Shown piece by piece: positions 45,150 to 54,708 of a stretch of DNA of 64,000 bases. The stretch's first letter is position 1, and each line of letters opens with the position of its first letter. Location: positions 248,001 through 312,000 of the forward strand of contig NZ_CP133779.1 in NCBI RefSeq assembly GCF_034347425.1, in the 5' to 3' direction. This DNA is from Undibacterium sp. CCC3.4 (GTDB lineage Bacteria > Pseudomonadota > Gammaproteobacteria > Burkholderiales > Burkholderiaceae_D). The translations under genes and the position numbers were made by a program. The notes beneath the pieces were generated by a model. It was given only the letters and a program-made list of their open reading frames with translations. It did not search any database and was not told where the DNA came from.

Positions 45150-47006
45150 ATGAATTTTCCTCCATTTCGTTGGATAGCCAAGGGCCTCTCTTGGCTCTGG
45201 CGTGCGCTCGACGTCAGTCGCCGCATCCTGCTCAATCTGTTGGTATTAGCGTTATTGATCGCCATCGCCATCGCCTTACTCGGCGGTGGCAGCAAAAAAC
45301 TCGAAGAAAAGACCATCCTCATTCTCGACCTCAAGGGTGCCTTGGTAGAGCAGCATTCCGGCAGCACGCGCGATGTCTTATTGGCTGAAGCACAAGGCAC
45401 AGCCAAAAAAACCATACAGTTGCGTGACATCTTGACCGTATTGGAAAGCGCCGCCAGCGATAATAAAATCAGCGGCGTGGTTCTGCTGCTCGACGATATG
45501 GGTAATGCGGGTTTGCCGATTCTGCGCGAAACCGGCGCGGCGCTTGAGCGCTTCAAAAAGAGTGGCAAAACCGTGGTCGCTTGGGGCTCGAGCTACGATC
45601 AACGTCAGTATTTTTTAGCGGCCCATGCCAATGAAATTTACTTACACCCTATGGGTGCCGTGTTTTTGAGCGGCTTTGGTAAATACCGCAATTACTACCA
45701 CGATGCACTCGATAAAGTCGGCATCACGGTCAACCTGCTCAAAGTCGGCACCTACAAAAGCTTCGCCGAACCCTACATCGCCAACGCCCCGTCGCCCGCT
45801 GCCAGTGAAGCGGAAAGTTTTCTCTACAATGCGATGTGGAAAACTTACACCAGCAATGTCGAACAGGCGCGCAAACTGCCAGCCGGCAGCATCATGCATT
45901 ACATCGACGAAGCCCCGGAATTATTGACTGCCGCCGGCGACGATGCCGGTAAAATGGCACTCAATCTCAAATTAATCGATGCCCTCAAAACCCGCGATGA
46001 ACTGCGTGCCATGATGCTCAAGCACGCCGGCAAAGATGAAGAAAACCACACCTTCCGCCAAATCACCTTTGATGACTATCTGGCGCGACAAAAACCGAAA
46101 TTGATCGGCCCGGCCATCGGCGTCATCGTCGCCTCCGGCGAAATCAGCGACGGCATGGCTCCGCCAGGTGCCATCGGTGGTCTCTCGACGGCCAACCTGA
46201 TCCGTAAAGCACGCGAAGATGCCAATATCAAAGCATTGGTGCTGCGCATCGACTCACCCGGCGGCAGTGCCTTCGGTTCCGAATTGATACGGCGCGAACT
46301 TGAATTGACGCGCGCCGCCGGCAAACCGGTGGTGGTCTCGATGGGGAATCTGGCCGCTTCCGGCGGTTACTGGATTTCCATGGCGTCCGATGAAGTCATC
46401 GCGGATGAAGCCAGCATCACCGGCTCGATCGGCGTGTTCGCCATCTTGCCGACAGCTGACAAAGCCATCGACAAGCTCGGCATCCACACGGCCGGCACCA
46501 CCACGACCTGGTTGGCCGATCCATTTAATCCGCTGCGACCGCTCAACCCGCGCTTCGCCCAACTGATACAGGGCAGCATCAACCACATCTATGCCGACTT
46601 TACCGGCAAAGCCGCGCTGGCACGTAAAACAACGCCAGCAAAAATTGATGCGGTAGCCCAAGGTCGCGTATGGACCGGTGCCCAAGCACGCGAACGCGGA
46701 CTGGTCGACACCGTAGGCAGCTATGGCGACGCTCTGAAATCGGCCGCTCTGCGTGCCAAAATCGGCGACAATTACCGGGTCAGCTATATCGAACAAGATT
46801 TGTCGAAATTTGATCGTCTGTTCGATTTGATCGGCGCGCGCGCCGCCGGCGTGCTGGAACAGCAATTCAAACTGACACTGATACCGAGCGGCATCCCACC
46901 AGCTGCGGCGGCCCAGATCGGGGCCGACTTCCTGTGGTTGGCGGATTTGAATAAAGATGGCAAGGGTTATATGGCCATCACCCACTGTCTGTGCACGGCA
47001 CCATAG
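45150..47006 (+). CDS. sppA: Signal peptide peptidase SppA, 67-kDa type
   Basis: The 618-residue protein has one N-terminal membrane anchor (about 25-45) and two tandem peptidase domains in the periplasm. The catalytic Lys is K203 (VGTYKSFAEPY) in the first domain, and the nucleophile S404 (AASGGYW) in the second, matching E. coli K209 and S409. It degrades signal peptides and small membrane fragments. AAAGGATACG is a good ribosome site. It lies downstream of the S1/P1 nuclease gene and faces a PBP7-like gene. Confidence 0.94.
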   Translation: MNFPPFRWIAKGLSWLWRALDVSRRILLNLLVLALLIAIAIALLGGGSKKLEEKTILILDLKGALVEQHSGSTRDVLLAEAQGTAKKTIQLRDILTVLESAASDNKISGVVLLLDDMGNAGLPILRETGAALERFKKSGKTVVAWGSSYDQRQYFLAAHANEIYLHPMGAVFLSGFGKYRNYYHDALDKVGITVNLLKVGTYKSFAEPYIANAPSPAASEAESFLYNAMWKTYTSNVEQARKLPAGSIMHYIDEAPELLTAAGDDAGKMALNLKLIDALKTRDELRAMMLKHAGKDEENHTFRQITFDDYLARQKPKLIGPAIGVIVASGEISDGMAPPGAIGGLSTANLIRKAREDANIKALVLRIDSPGGSAFGSELIRRELELTRAAGKPVVVSMGNLAASGGYWISMASDEVIADEASITGSIGVFAILPTADKAIDKLGIHTAGTTTTWLADPFNPLRPLNPRFAQLIQGSINHIYADFTGKAALARKTTPAKIDAVAQGRVWTGAQARERGLVDTVGSYGDALKSAALRAKIGDNYRVSYIEQDLSKFDRLFDLIGARAAGVLEQQFKLTLIPSGIPPAAAAQIGADFLWLADLNKDGKGYMAITHCLCTAP

Positions 47007-47032
47007 CAATCGTAAACCATCGCTGGCAATGA

Positions 47033-47071
47033 AAACGGGCGCTGACTGTGAAGTCAACGCCCGTTTTTTTT
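47033..47071 (+). terminator. Terminator of sppA
   Basis: The stem AAAACGGGCG / CGCCCGTTTT, interrupted near its top by a CTGAC/GTCAA section, is followed by eight T. It also separates the convergent endopeptidase gene. Confidence 0.85.
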
Positions 47072-47101
47072 CAGCGCAAGCGCAGAGTGAATCGAAGCCG
47101 A

Positions 47102-47932
47102 TCAGGTGGCGCGCCCGCGTTTTTGCGCGCGCGCAGCGACGCTACCGCCTTGCGCCAGCAAATGGCGGATATTTTTGGCATCGGCAAAACGCGAAGAACT
47201 CGCCGTGGCATGCAACAGCACCAGCGTGGCTTTCTTGTCAGCCAGCTGGATGCGCATGATCAAACAACTCCCGGCCTCATTGGTGAACCCGGTCTTGGAC
47301 AATAAAATATCCCAGCCCTTGCTACCAACTAAGCGGTTAGTGTTGTGAAACAAACGCATGCGCCCTTTGATGGCGATCGTGTCGGAACTATCGGTCGTTA
47401 TGTCGGTGATAGCAGGATAATGCGACGCTGCGACGGCCATCTTGACCAAATCGTTGGCCGTTGAAGTATTCTCGGGCGACAAGCCGGTTGGTTCTTTCAT
47501 CACTGTGCTGCTCATGCCCAGCGCCTTTATTTTTACATTCACGGCTTTTTCAAAGGCCGCGTTCCCGCCCGGATAAGTGCGCGCCAAGGCCGCGGCGGCA
47601 CGATTATCCGACGACATCAAGGCCAATTGCAAAACTTCACGGCGCGCCAGCGTGGTACCGACCGGCACATGGGAAGCGCTGTGTTTGAGCACATCGAGGT
47701 CGGCCGTTTCTATGCAAATTTTTTCTCCCATGTCCGGACGACCATCAAGCACGACCATCGCCGTCATCAATTTGGTCAACGAGGCGATGGGCACGACCGT
47801 GCCGGCATTTTTTTCAAATAAAATCTTGCCACTGCCATCTTCGACGATGATGGCATTTTGCGAATTAACTTGCACGGCACATGCCGGAAAAATAGGGGAA
47901 AGAGCGAATAACAGAATGAAACGTTTAAGCAT
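47102..47932 (-). CDS. Second PBP7-like D-alanyl-D-alanine endopeptidase
   Basis: The 276-residue S11 peptidase from the ATG at 47932 has a signal peptide (about 1-20), S51-L-T-K54, S108-D-N110 and K213-T-G215. It lacks the basic linker of the paralogue at 3883-4899 and has a short Arg/Ala-rich C-terminus. It likely cuts peptidoglycan cross-bridges and may be partly redundant or differently regulated. It is alone and convergent with sppA. The start is not firmly fixed because no strong ribosome site is seen. Confidence 0.88.
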   Translation of the reverse strand: MLKRFILLFALSPIFPACAVQVNSQNAIIVEDGSGKILFEKNAGTVVPIASLTKLMTAMVVLDGRPDMGEKICIETADLDVLKHSASHVPVGTTLARREVLQLALMSSDNRAAAALARTYPGGNAAFEKAVNVKIKALGMSSTVMKEPTGLSPENTSTANDLVKMAVAASHYPAITDITTDSSDTIAIKGRMRLFHNTNRLVGSKGWDILLSKTGFTNEAGSCLIMRIQLADKKATLVLLHATASSSRFADAKNIRHLLAQGGSVAARAQKRGRAT

Positions 47933-48002
47933 AAGGCGACGACCCGGTACAGTGAGAGCGAAAAGTCGCTCAGTATTCTCGCTTTGCAGCGTGCTTGTCA
48001 AG

Positions 48003-48028
48003 CGCCGCAAGGATTAAATCCGTGCGGC
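48003..48028. repeat. Short palindrome with GGATTAAATCC core
   Basis: GCCGCA and TGCGGC flank GGATTAAATCC in a 26-bp near-palindrome. The core matches the tail of the element at 31856 and of the hairpin at 57702, so it may be a relic of the same repeat family. Confidence 0.4.
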
Positions 48029-48065
48029 AATTGTTCACAGCGATGTAATCGGCGCGGTTAAAAGT

Positions 48066-48092
48066 ATTCCGGGCCGCTCAGCGGCCCGGAAT
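48066..48092 (-). terminator. Terminator-like perfect hairpin after the pal-like gene
   Basis: A 13-bp perfect stem ATTCCGGGCCGCT / AGCGGCCCGGAAT is separated by one base. It lies 18 bp past the stop on the minus strand and is followed there by ACTTTTAA. Confidence 0.75.
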
Positions 48093-48109
48093 CAAACCGC
48101 TGCTGCGGT

Positions 48110-48640
48110 TTACTTCTGTGAGTAGACGATATCAGCGCGACGATTTTCGCTCCAAGCCGCTTCATCGTTGCCACTGGCTTTAGGTTTTTCCTTACCCAAG
48201 GAAACCGCTTCCATCTGCGCTTCCGGTGTGCCCGACAAAGCCATTGCTTTGCGCACGGCTTCAGCACGTTTCTGGCCCAGCGCCAGATTGTACTCACTGC
48301 CACCGCGTTCATCGGTGTTTCCTTGGATCAGAATTTTCTTGCCGCTGGCTTTACTCAAATATTGTGCGTGGGCGCTGATGACCGGGGTAAATTCAGACTT
48401 GACTGCATACTTATCAAAATCAAAATAGATGCTGCGCTTGGCCAGCACACTGCTAGGGTCATTGAGCGGATCGACGCTCGGTGCCACCACGGCCGCAACG
48501 GCACGGGTATCGGCCGGCGCTGCTTGAACCGGCGTCGCGACGACCGGCTTCTCGGCCAGCTTGACCGGTGAGCTACAAGCTGCCAGAACAGTGGCGGCGG
48601 CAAGAGTGGCGAGACGGCGGAATGGAATGGTGGCGTACAT
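48110..48640 (-). CDS. pal: Peptidoglycan-associated lipoprotein, OmpA C-terminal domain
   Basis: The 176-residue protein has a lipoprotein signal (LAAC lipobox, Cys19-20 region), a Pro/Ala-rich linker (about 25-65) and an OmpA-like domain (about 70-170) with IYFDFDKYAVK, NTDERGGSEYNLALGQKRAEAV and NRRADIVY, which include the DAP-binding Asp and Arg. Pal ties the outer membrane to the wall as part of Tol-Pal. No tolB, tolQRA or cpoB gene is adjacent, so it may be a Pal paralogue rather than the main one. AGGACC is the ribosome site. Confidence 0.85.
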   Translation of the reverse strand: MYATIPFRRLATLAAATVLAACSSPVKLAEKPVVATPVQAAPADTRAVAAVVAPSVDPLNDPSSVLAKRSIYFDFDKYAVKSEFTPVISAHAQYLSKASGKKILIQGNTDERGGSEYNLALGQKRAEAVRKAMALSGTPEAQMEAVSLGKEKPKASGNDEAAWSENRRADIVYSQK

Positions 48641-48809
48641 GATGGTCCTGTGAGATGGATATAGCGTGAAATAGCGAGGAAATACAAAGGCGCCGGCAAA
48701 CACACGCGAGCGCTGAATCTAAAACCTTGCCATAGTGCACTACTATACTTAGGTGTAACTTAAGAAAACAGCATGAATGCAGAAAATAGCCGTAAACAAA
48801 GCGGCTTAC

Positions 48810-50117
48810 TCAAGATTGCGGCGAAAAAAACAGCCGCACGGCCAAGCCACCCAAGCTTGCCTCGCCCAGCGTAATGTTGGCATGATGCCGCTCAGCGATG
48901 GCTTTGACGATGGCCAAGCCCAAACCGCTGCCGCTGACGCTGGTGCCGGGCACGCGATAAAAGCGATCGAAAATCCGGCTGCGCTCGGCCGCCGCAATAC
49001 CGGCACCACTGTCTTCGACCACGAGCAAGATACCTGCCGGTGTACGCGTCAATGCCAGCGTGACTTGGCCGTGTGCGGGAATATAGCGAATCGCATTGTC
49101 GAGTAAATTGCGGATCATGACGCGCAGACTTTCGCTCTCGCCGGCGATGAACAAATCAGGCTCAAGCTGACTATGCACATCGATCTGCCGACTGCCGGCC
49201 AACACGAGTACATCATTGAGCGCTTGTTCGGCGCAAGCACTGAGTGAACAATGCAGGGGTAATGGCGTCGACGATGGATCCTGACGCGCCAGCGCCAGCA
49301 ACTGCTCGACCAAATGGCCGGCGCGATCGACCCCACCCAATAGCCGGCGCACCGCTTGCTCATGGCTGACTTCATCGCGTGCACGTCCGAGGTTTTGCAC
49401 TTGCAAACGCACGGCCGTAATCGGTGAGCGTAATTCATGCGCGGCATCGGCGACGAAACGCTGCTGCGACTGCAAGGCGCGGCCCATGCGTAACAGCAGT
49501 GAATTCAATTCCGTCACTAACAGCGAGACTTCTTGCGGCACTCCGGCATCCGACACGGTAGCCACCGAATCGGTACTGCGTTGCGCCAGCTCCTTGCCTA
49601 TCCGTGTCAGCGGCGCGAGCGCGATACTGATCGCCCACCAAGCAACAGCAAACAACAACAGCGCCACCGGCACAATCGGCATAACCGAACTCATGGCCAT
49701 GCTGATGGCACGCTGGCGGCGCGCACTGGTTTTTTGCGCCACTTGGATCACGCGGCCTTGCGCTTGGGCGGCGTAGATACGCCACTCGCCGTTATCGAGC
49801 ACGGTATTGGAATAACCGAGTACCGCTTGCTGCGGCAACACCCGGTACTGGCGCGATTGGTACACCTGTGCGCCGTCGGCACTCCACACTTGTACGACAA
49901 AATCAAAATTATTACTTTCGATGCCGGGTACCGTGCGCCAGTTGAGCTGCTGGAAATCACCGTCTTGTAAAGCCAGCGCCATTTGCTGCATATGAAAATC
50001 AAACAATTTGTTGGCTTCGCGCACGATCACCTGAAACGAACTGGCAAACTGCAAGGCTGCAGTCAGCGCCATGGCCAAACCAAACAACACGATCATTTGC
50101 ACACGTAAGGATTTCAT
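48810..50117 (-). CDS. Sensor histidine kinase, QseC type
   Basis: The 435-residue inner-membrane kinase has an N-terminal span (about 5-25), a periplasmic sensor region (about 30-150), a second span (about 160-180), a HAMP-like segment, and a HisKA domain with H227 in ADAAHELRSP. The catalytic domain has LLDNAIRY (N-box), VEDSGAG (G1) and SGSGLGLAIV (G2). It overlaps the response regulator gene by 4 bp (ATGA), so the pair is co-translated. QseC/PmrB-like kinases sense envelope signals or catechols; the ligand is not known. It begins at the ATG at 50117. Confidence 0.92.
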   Translation of the reverse strand: MKSLRVQMIVLFGLAMALTAALQFASSFQVIVREANKLFDFHMQQMALALQDGDFQQLNWRTVPGIESNNFDFVVQVWSADGAQVYQSRQYRVLPQQAVLGYSNTVLDNGEWRIYAAQAQGRVIQVAQKTSARRQRAISMAMSSVMPIVPVALLLFAVAWWAISIALAPLTRIGKELAQRSTDSVATVSDAGVPQEVSLLVTELNSLLLRMGRALQSQQRFVADAAHELRSPITAVRLQVQNLGRARDEVSHEQAVRRLLGGVDRAGHLVEQLLALARQDPSSTPLPLHCSLSACAEQALNDVLVLAGSRQIDVHSQLEPDLFIAGESESLRVMIRNLLDNAIRYIPAHGQVTLALTRTPAGILLVVEDSGAGIAAAERSRIFDRFYRVPGTSVSGSGLGLAIVKAIAERHHANITLGEASLGGLAVRLFFSPQS

Positions 50118-50776
50118 GGATTTTTTTCCACCATGTAACCGACTCCGCGCACATTGACGATGAATTTCTGGCCCAATTTTTTGCGCAAGCCATGGATATA
50201 CACTTCGATGGCATTGCTTTCGATATCGGTGGCACCGCCAAACAGGTATTCTTCCAGTTGGCCGCGCGAGAGAATCGCACCGGGCCTGGCAATGAGCGCA
50301 TCGACAATCGCCCATTCGCGCGCCGATAAAATCACCGTCTCGGCATGCCGACTGACTTGGCGCGTGCGTGCCTTAATGCTGACCTCGCCATGGCGATACA
50401 CATCATCGATACGGCCGCAAGCACGCCGTACCAACGCATGCATGCGGGCGATCAGTTCATCGAGGTCGAAGGGTTTGATCAGATAATCGTCGGCACCGGC
50501 ATTGAGACCGGCCACCCGTTGTGGCACCGTGTCACGCGCCGTCATCAGCAAGACCGGCAAGCTGTCGCCACGCTTGCGCAACGCGCGCAGAATTTCCATG
50601 CCATCGCGTTGCGGCAGACTCAAGTCCAGCAACAGCACATCGTAGTCATGCAGTTGCAGCGCTTGTTCGGCATCGTCGCCGTTATTGATCCAGTCAACCA
50701 GATTAGCTTCGCTCTCGAGCGCAATCTGAATATTTTCACCGATCATGGGATCGTCTTCGACCAGCAGAATTTTCAT
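50114..50776 (-). CDS. OmpR-family response regulator, QseB/PmrA type
   Basis: The 220-residue regulator has a receiver domain (about 1-115) with D8-D9, phospho-acceptor D51 (LLLDLSLPQRDG), T79 region and K101, and a winged-helix DNA-binding domain (about 125-218) with the OmpR-type RARPG-like LIARPGAILSRGQLEEYLFG. It is the partner of the kinase that overlaps its stop. The ATG at 50776 starts the conserved MKILLVEDDPMIG. No target site is proposed. Confidence 0.93.
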   Translation of the reverse strand: MKILLVEDDPMIGENIQIALESEANLVDWINNGDDAEQALQLHDYDVLLLDLSLPQRDGMEILRALRKRGDSLPVLLMTARDTVPQRVAGLNAGADDYLIKPFDLDELIARMHALVRRACGRIDDVYRHGEVSIKARTRQVSRHAETVILSAREWAIVDALIARPGAILSRGQLEEYLFGGATDIESNAIEVYIHGLRKKLGQKFIVNVRGVGYMVEKNP

Positions 50777-50851
50777 ATTGACGCCTATGCCCGGCAATGA
50801 CGGACTACAGCGCCGCCTTCAGGCGCTATTGTAAGCCATACGGGAACGACT

Positions 50852-52552
50852 TCAGGCGGCGCTGCGCTTTTTCGCCTCTTCGTCGTACAACTCTTTCTTC
50901 GACAATTTGCCAACCGGTGTCTTCGGCAATTCGGCGCGAATTTCTATCGCCTGTGGCATTTCATGCTTGCCCAGTTTATCCTGCAAAAATGCTTTCAATT
51001 GCTCGAAACTCAAGTCACTCTGACCGGTCTTGAGTTTAATGAAAGCCTTCGCCGCTTGGCCGCGATAAGCGTCGGGAATACCGATGACGCTGACTTCCGC
51101 CACCGCCGGATGCTGGTAAATCGCTTCTTCGATATTGCGCGGATAAACGTTGTAACCACCCGATAAAATCATGTCCTTGGTACGATCGACGATGTAGACA
51201 TAGCCGTCGCTATCCATGTAGCCAACGTCGCCGGTGCGGAAATAGCCATCGGCCGTGAAGGCACTTTGATTGGCTTCGGGTTTGTTCCAGTATCCGCGCA
51301 TGACATTGGCCCCGGCCACACAAATTTCGCCGCGCTCGCCGGCGGCGACATACTGACCCGGGGCGTCCAAACTCTCGAATTTGAAATCGATGCCCGGTGT
51401 CGGCAAGCCGCATGAACCAGGTTTGCGCACGCCTCCGAGCGGGGTGAAGGTACCGGTGGGTGAGGTTTCAGTCATGCCCCAGCCTTCCAATAAATGACAA
51501 CCGGTCAGTATTTGAAATTGCTGCAATACTTCGCCCGGCAAGGGTGCGCCGCCGGAATTACAAAATTTCAGCGCACTCAAATCGTAATGACCGATATCAG
51601 GGTAATGAATGATGGCCGTATACATGGTCGGTACACCGGGGAAGATAGTAATTTTTTTGTTGGTCAAATCCTTGACCACGGCATCAACATCGAAACGGCT
51701 GTGCAAAATAATTTCCGCACCCAAGCGTATGCCGAACAACATGTCGACAGTCAGCGCATAAATATGGAACAAGGGCAGCACTGCCAGCAAGCGTTCGCGC
51801 CCTTCCATCAGCACACGCGGTGTGACATTGGTGGTTTCCATGATTTGGCTGCATGCCGTGGTTAAGTTCGCATGCGTCAGCATGGCCCCTTTCGGCAAAC
51901 CGGTGGTGCCGCCGGTGTACTGCAATACCGCGATTTGCTCGACCGTTTGCGCGCTGGCCAGCATTTGGTAAGCACCGTCGTTATCGATCAAGTCAGCAAA
52001 CAAGACATGTTGTGCATCGCTCGGTATGCTGCACAGCTGACCGGCCTGGCTAAGGTGTGCATGCAGCGCCGCCGGTTGCGGCGACATTTCGGCCAGATTT
52101 CCGACGATCAGCTTTTGCAAGCGCGTGGTGCCGAGCATCTGCGCCATCTGCGGATAGAGCATGCTCATATCGAGCGTCACCAGAAAATCGGTATGACTGT
52201 CTTCGATTTTATGCTTGAGCACTTGTGCTGCATCGAGCGGCGAGTAATTGACGACAATGGCGCCGGCTTGCAGGATAGCGAAAAAACAAATCACATAGTG
52301 TGGTGTATTCGGAAGAAATAAGCCGACATGCATGCCCGGCTTAAGCCCGAGTCGCTGCAGACCGCAAGTCGCGCGATCGACCATATCCTGCAATTGGCGA
52401 TAGCTGAGTCGCTGTCCCATGAATTCCAAGGCCGGTTGCAGCGGCCATTTGGCCACCGCATCGTGCAGCAATTGCGGCACGCTCGAAGTTGGCAAGTCGG
52501 CATCCCAGCGTACGCCGGCGGGGTAAGAGGTGGTCCATGGTGCAGTGCTCAT
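50852..52552 (-). CDS. fadD: Long-chain fatty acid-CoA ligase (FadD type)
   Basis: Adenylate-forming enzyme that activates fatty acids with CoA. The 566-residue protein has the AMP-binding motif YTGGTTGLPKGAMLTH (about 215-230), GWGMTETSP, YFRTGDVGYMD and GYNVYPRNIEEAIYQHP. GAGGAG is a strong ribosome site at the ATG 52552. It is the last gene of a run histidine phosphatase - SDR - acyl-CoA dehydrogenase - fadD, with a 131-bp gap upstream, so it may also have its own promoter. Chain-length preference is not readable. Confidence 0.92.
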   Translation of the reverse strand: MSTAPWTTSYPAGVRWDADLPTSSVPQLLHDAVAKWPLQPALEFMGQRLSYRQLQDMVDRATCGLQRLGLKPGMHVGLFLPNTPHYVICFFAILQAGAIVVNYSPLDAAQVLKHKIEDSHTDFLVTLDMSMLYPQMAQMLGTTRLQKLIVGNLAEMSPQPAALHAHLSQAGQLCSIPSDAQHVLFADLIDNDGAYQMLASAQTVEQIAVLQYTGGTTGLPKGAMLTHANLTTACSQIMETTNVTPRVLMEGRERLLAVLPLFHIYALTVDMLFGIRLGAEIILHSRFDVDAVVKDLTNKKITIFPGVPTMYTAIIHYPDIGHYDLSALKFCNSGGAPLPGEVLQQFQILTGCHLLEGWGMTETSPTGTFTPLGGVRKPGSCGLPTPGIDFKFESLDAPGQYVAAGERGEICVAGANVMRGYWNKPEANQSAFTADGYFRTGDVGYMDSDGYVYIVDRTKDMILSGGYNVYPRNIEEAIYQHPAVAEVSVIGIPDAYRGQAAKAFIKLKTGQSDLSFEQLKAFLQDKLGKHEMPQAIEIRAELPKTPVGKLSKKELYDEEAKKRSAA

Positions 52553-52683
52553 TTTCAGTCTCCTCAATCGATCGTTGTTTCAAATGACTATCACATGCGA
52601 CAAAAGCCGACACACAAGCAGGTCCCCCTGTTGTGTGCCGGCGCTGTCCTTACTGTCCTGACGGTTCTGAACATCGACGCCGT

Positions 52684-53910
52684 TTACTTCGCCGTCGCGT
52701 ATTTTTTTAACTCCATCTTACCGATCTGATTGCGATGCACTTCATCAGGACCATCGGCCAGACGCAGGGTACGGGCTTGGGCGTAGGCATAGGCGAGACC
52801 GAAATCATCCGACACACCGCCACCACCATGCACCTGAATGGCCCAGTCGATCACTTGGCAAGCCATATTCGGTGCTGCCACTTTGATCATAGCGATCTCC
52901 TTGGCCGCCGCCTTGTTGCCGACCGTATCCATCATTTGCGCCGCATTCAATACCAGGAAGCGCGCCTGATCGATCAAAATGCGGGCATTGGCAATGCGCT
53001 CCAGCGTTACCCCTTGTTCGGCCACGCGCTTACCGAAGGCGACCCGGGTCAGCGAGCGCTTGCACATGTCTTCGAGCGCGCGTTCAGCCAAACCGATCAA
53101 GCGCATGCAATGGTGAATCCGGCCCGGACCGAGACGACCTTGGGCAATTTCAAAGCCGCGCCCTTCCCCCAGCAATATATTACTCAGCGGTACTCTTACG
53201 TTATCGAACAAGACTTCACCATGACCATGCGGCGCATCGTCGTAGCCGAACACCGGCAAGGCCCGCAGTATCGTCACGCCAGGCGTATCGCGCGGCACGA
53301 TAATCATCGATTGCTGAGCATGGCGATTGACATTATCAGGATCGCTCTTACCCATGAAAATAAACAATTGGCAGCGCGGGTCATTGGCACCGGACGACCA
53401 CCACTTGCGACCGTTGACCACATACTCATCGCCATCGCGACGTATTGAGGCTTCGATGTTGGTGGCATCGGAAGACGCAACGGCCGGTTCGGTCATCGCA
53501 AAACACGAGCGTATTTCGCCACGCAACAAGGGGGCCAACCATTGCTGCTGCTGGGCCGCGCTGCCGTAACGAGCCAATACTTCCATATTGCCGGTATCCG
53601 GCGCCGAACAATTGAACACTTCGGCCGACCACAAGGAGCGCCCCATGATTTCGCACAGCGGCGCGTATTCCAGATTCGTCAAACCGGCACCATGATCGGA
53701 TTGCGGCAAGAACAAGTTCCACAAGCCGGCGTCACGTGCGCGGCGCTTCAGTTGTTCGACGATACGGGTCGGTATCCACGGGTTACCGGCTTGGCGATTG
53801 GCCGCGATTTCTGCATAGAAAACGGCTTCGTTAGGATAAATATGTTCGGCCATGAAAGCGCTCAAACTGTGTTGCAATTGCTGCACTTTATCGCTGTATT
53901 GAAAGTCCAT
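52684..53910 (-). CDS. Acyl-CoA dehydrogenase, ACAD10/11-like
   Basis: FAD-dependent dehydrogenase of 408 residues. It has the FAD-binding [17 protein letters not shown] (about 133-149), the mid-domain KWWSSGA, and the C-terminal [29 protein letters not shown] with the acidic loop. The order matches the ACAD10/11 group, which handles long-chain or hydroxy acyl-CoAs. It starts with AAGGAGCATTTC. It lies 24 bp after the SDR stop and is co-transcribed with it. Confidence 0.92.
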   Translation of the reverse strand: MDFQYSDKVQQLQHSLSAFMAEHIYPNEAVFYAEIAANRQAGNPWIPTRIVEQLKRRARDAGLWNLFLPQSDHGAGLTNLEYAPLCEIMGRSLWSAEVFNCSAPDTGNMEVLARYGSAAQQQQWLAPLLRGEIRSCFAMTEPAVASSDATNIEASIRRDGDEYVVNGRKWWSSGANDPRCQLFIFMGKSDPDNVNRHAQQSMIIVPRDTPGVTILRALPVFGYDDAPHGHGEVLFDNVRVPLSNILLGEGRGFEIAQGRLGPGRIHHCMRLIGLAERALEDMCKRSLTRVAFGKRVAEQGVTLERIANARILIDQARFLVLNAAQMMDTVGNKAAAKEIAMIKVAAPNMACQVIDWAIQVHGGGGVSDDFGLAYAYAQARTLRLADGPDEVHRNQIGKMELKKYATAK

Positions 53911-53934
53911 GAAATGCTCCTTGAATGGTGAAAC

Positions 53935-54702
53935 TTAGCTGACGAGATAGCCGCCGTCGACATTGATGCAAGCGCCGGTGGTATAACTTGAGGCTGGCGA
54001 GGCCAGATACAAAATGGTGCCAGCCATTTCTTCCGGCTCGGCGATACGCTGCAAAGGAATGCGCCGCAAGGCCCGCTCCAAAATCTCCGGATTATGAAAC
54101 AAAGCCGAAGCAAACTTGGTATCAGTCGCACCCGGCAACAGCGCATTGACGCGCACGCCAAGCGCCGCGCATTCGAGCGCGAACGATTTGGTCATGGCAA
54201 TCACGGCCGCTTTGGTAATTGAATAAATCCCTTGCATCGCGCCGGGCACGACGCCATTGACTGAGGCGACATTGATGATGCTGCCACCACCATGCAGGGC
54301 CATCAACTTGACGCCGGCCGTGGACATGAAAAAATAACCGCGGATGTTGACGTCGACCGTCTTTTGAAACGCACCGACATCGGTATCGGTGATATGACCG
54401 AAATGCGGATTGGTCGCGGCATTATTGACCAAGATATCGAGCCGACCATGCGTGGCCGTGATGCCGGCAAACAAGGCGTCGATCTGTGCCAACTCGCCGA
54501 TATGACAAGCGCGTGCCTCGGCGCGGCCGCCGGCGGCGACGATTTCAGCCACCACCGCCGCACACGCTTCCTGCTTGCGGCTGGAGACGATCACATAGGC
54601 GCCCTGCGCGGCCAAAGTACGCGCCGCCGCCGCACCGATACCGCGACTGGCACCGGTCACGAGGGCGATTTTTCCAGTCAAATCAAAACTGTCGTTCATC
54701 AT
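53935..54702 (-). CDS. SDR-family NAD(P)-dependent oxidoreductase
   Basis: The 255-residue Rossmann enzyme has TGASRGIG (17-24), NNAA (93-96), catalytic S147 and Y160-x-x-x-K164. Its sequence is like 3-oxoacyl reductase or gluconate/bile acid dehydrogenases; in this operon a role in acyl-chain reduction or oxidation is the reasonable guess. Tandem ATGs at 54702 and 54699 are equally possible. It lies 6 bp after the phosphatase-like gene. Confidence 0.88.
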   Translation of the reverse strand: MMNDSFDLTGKIALVTGASRGIGAAAARTLAAQGAYVIVSSRKQEACAAVVAEIVAAGGRAEARACHIGELAQIDALFAGITATHGRLDILVNNAATNPHFGHITDTDVGAFQKTVDVNIRGYFFMSTAGVKLMALHGGGSIINVASVNGVVPGAMQGIYSITKAAVIAMTKSFALECAALGVRVNALLPGATDTKFASALFHNPEILERALRRIPLQRIAEPEEMAGTILYLASPASSYTTGACINVDGGYLVS

Positions 54703-54708
54703 GCTGTC

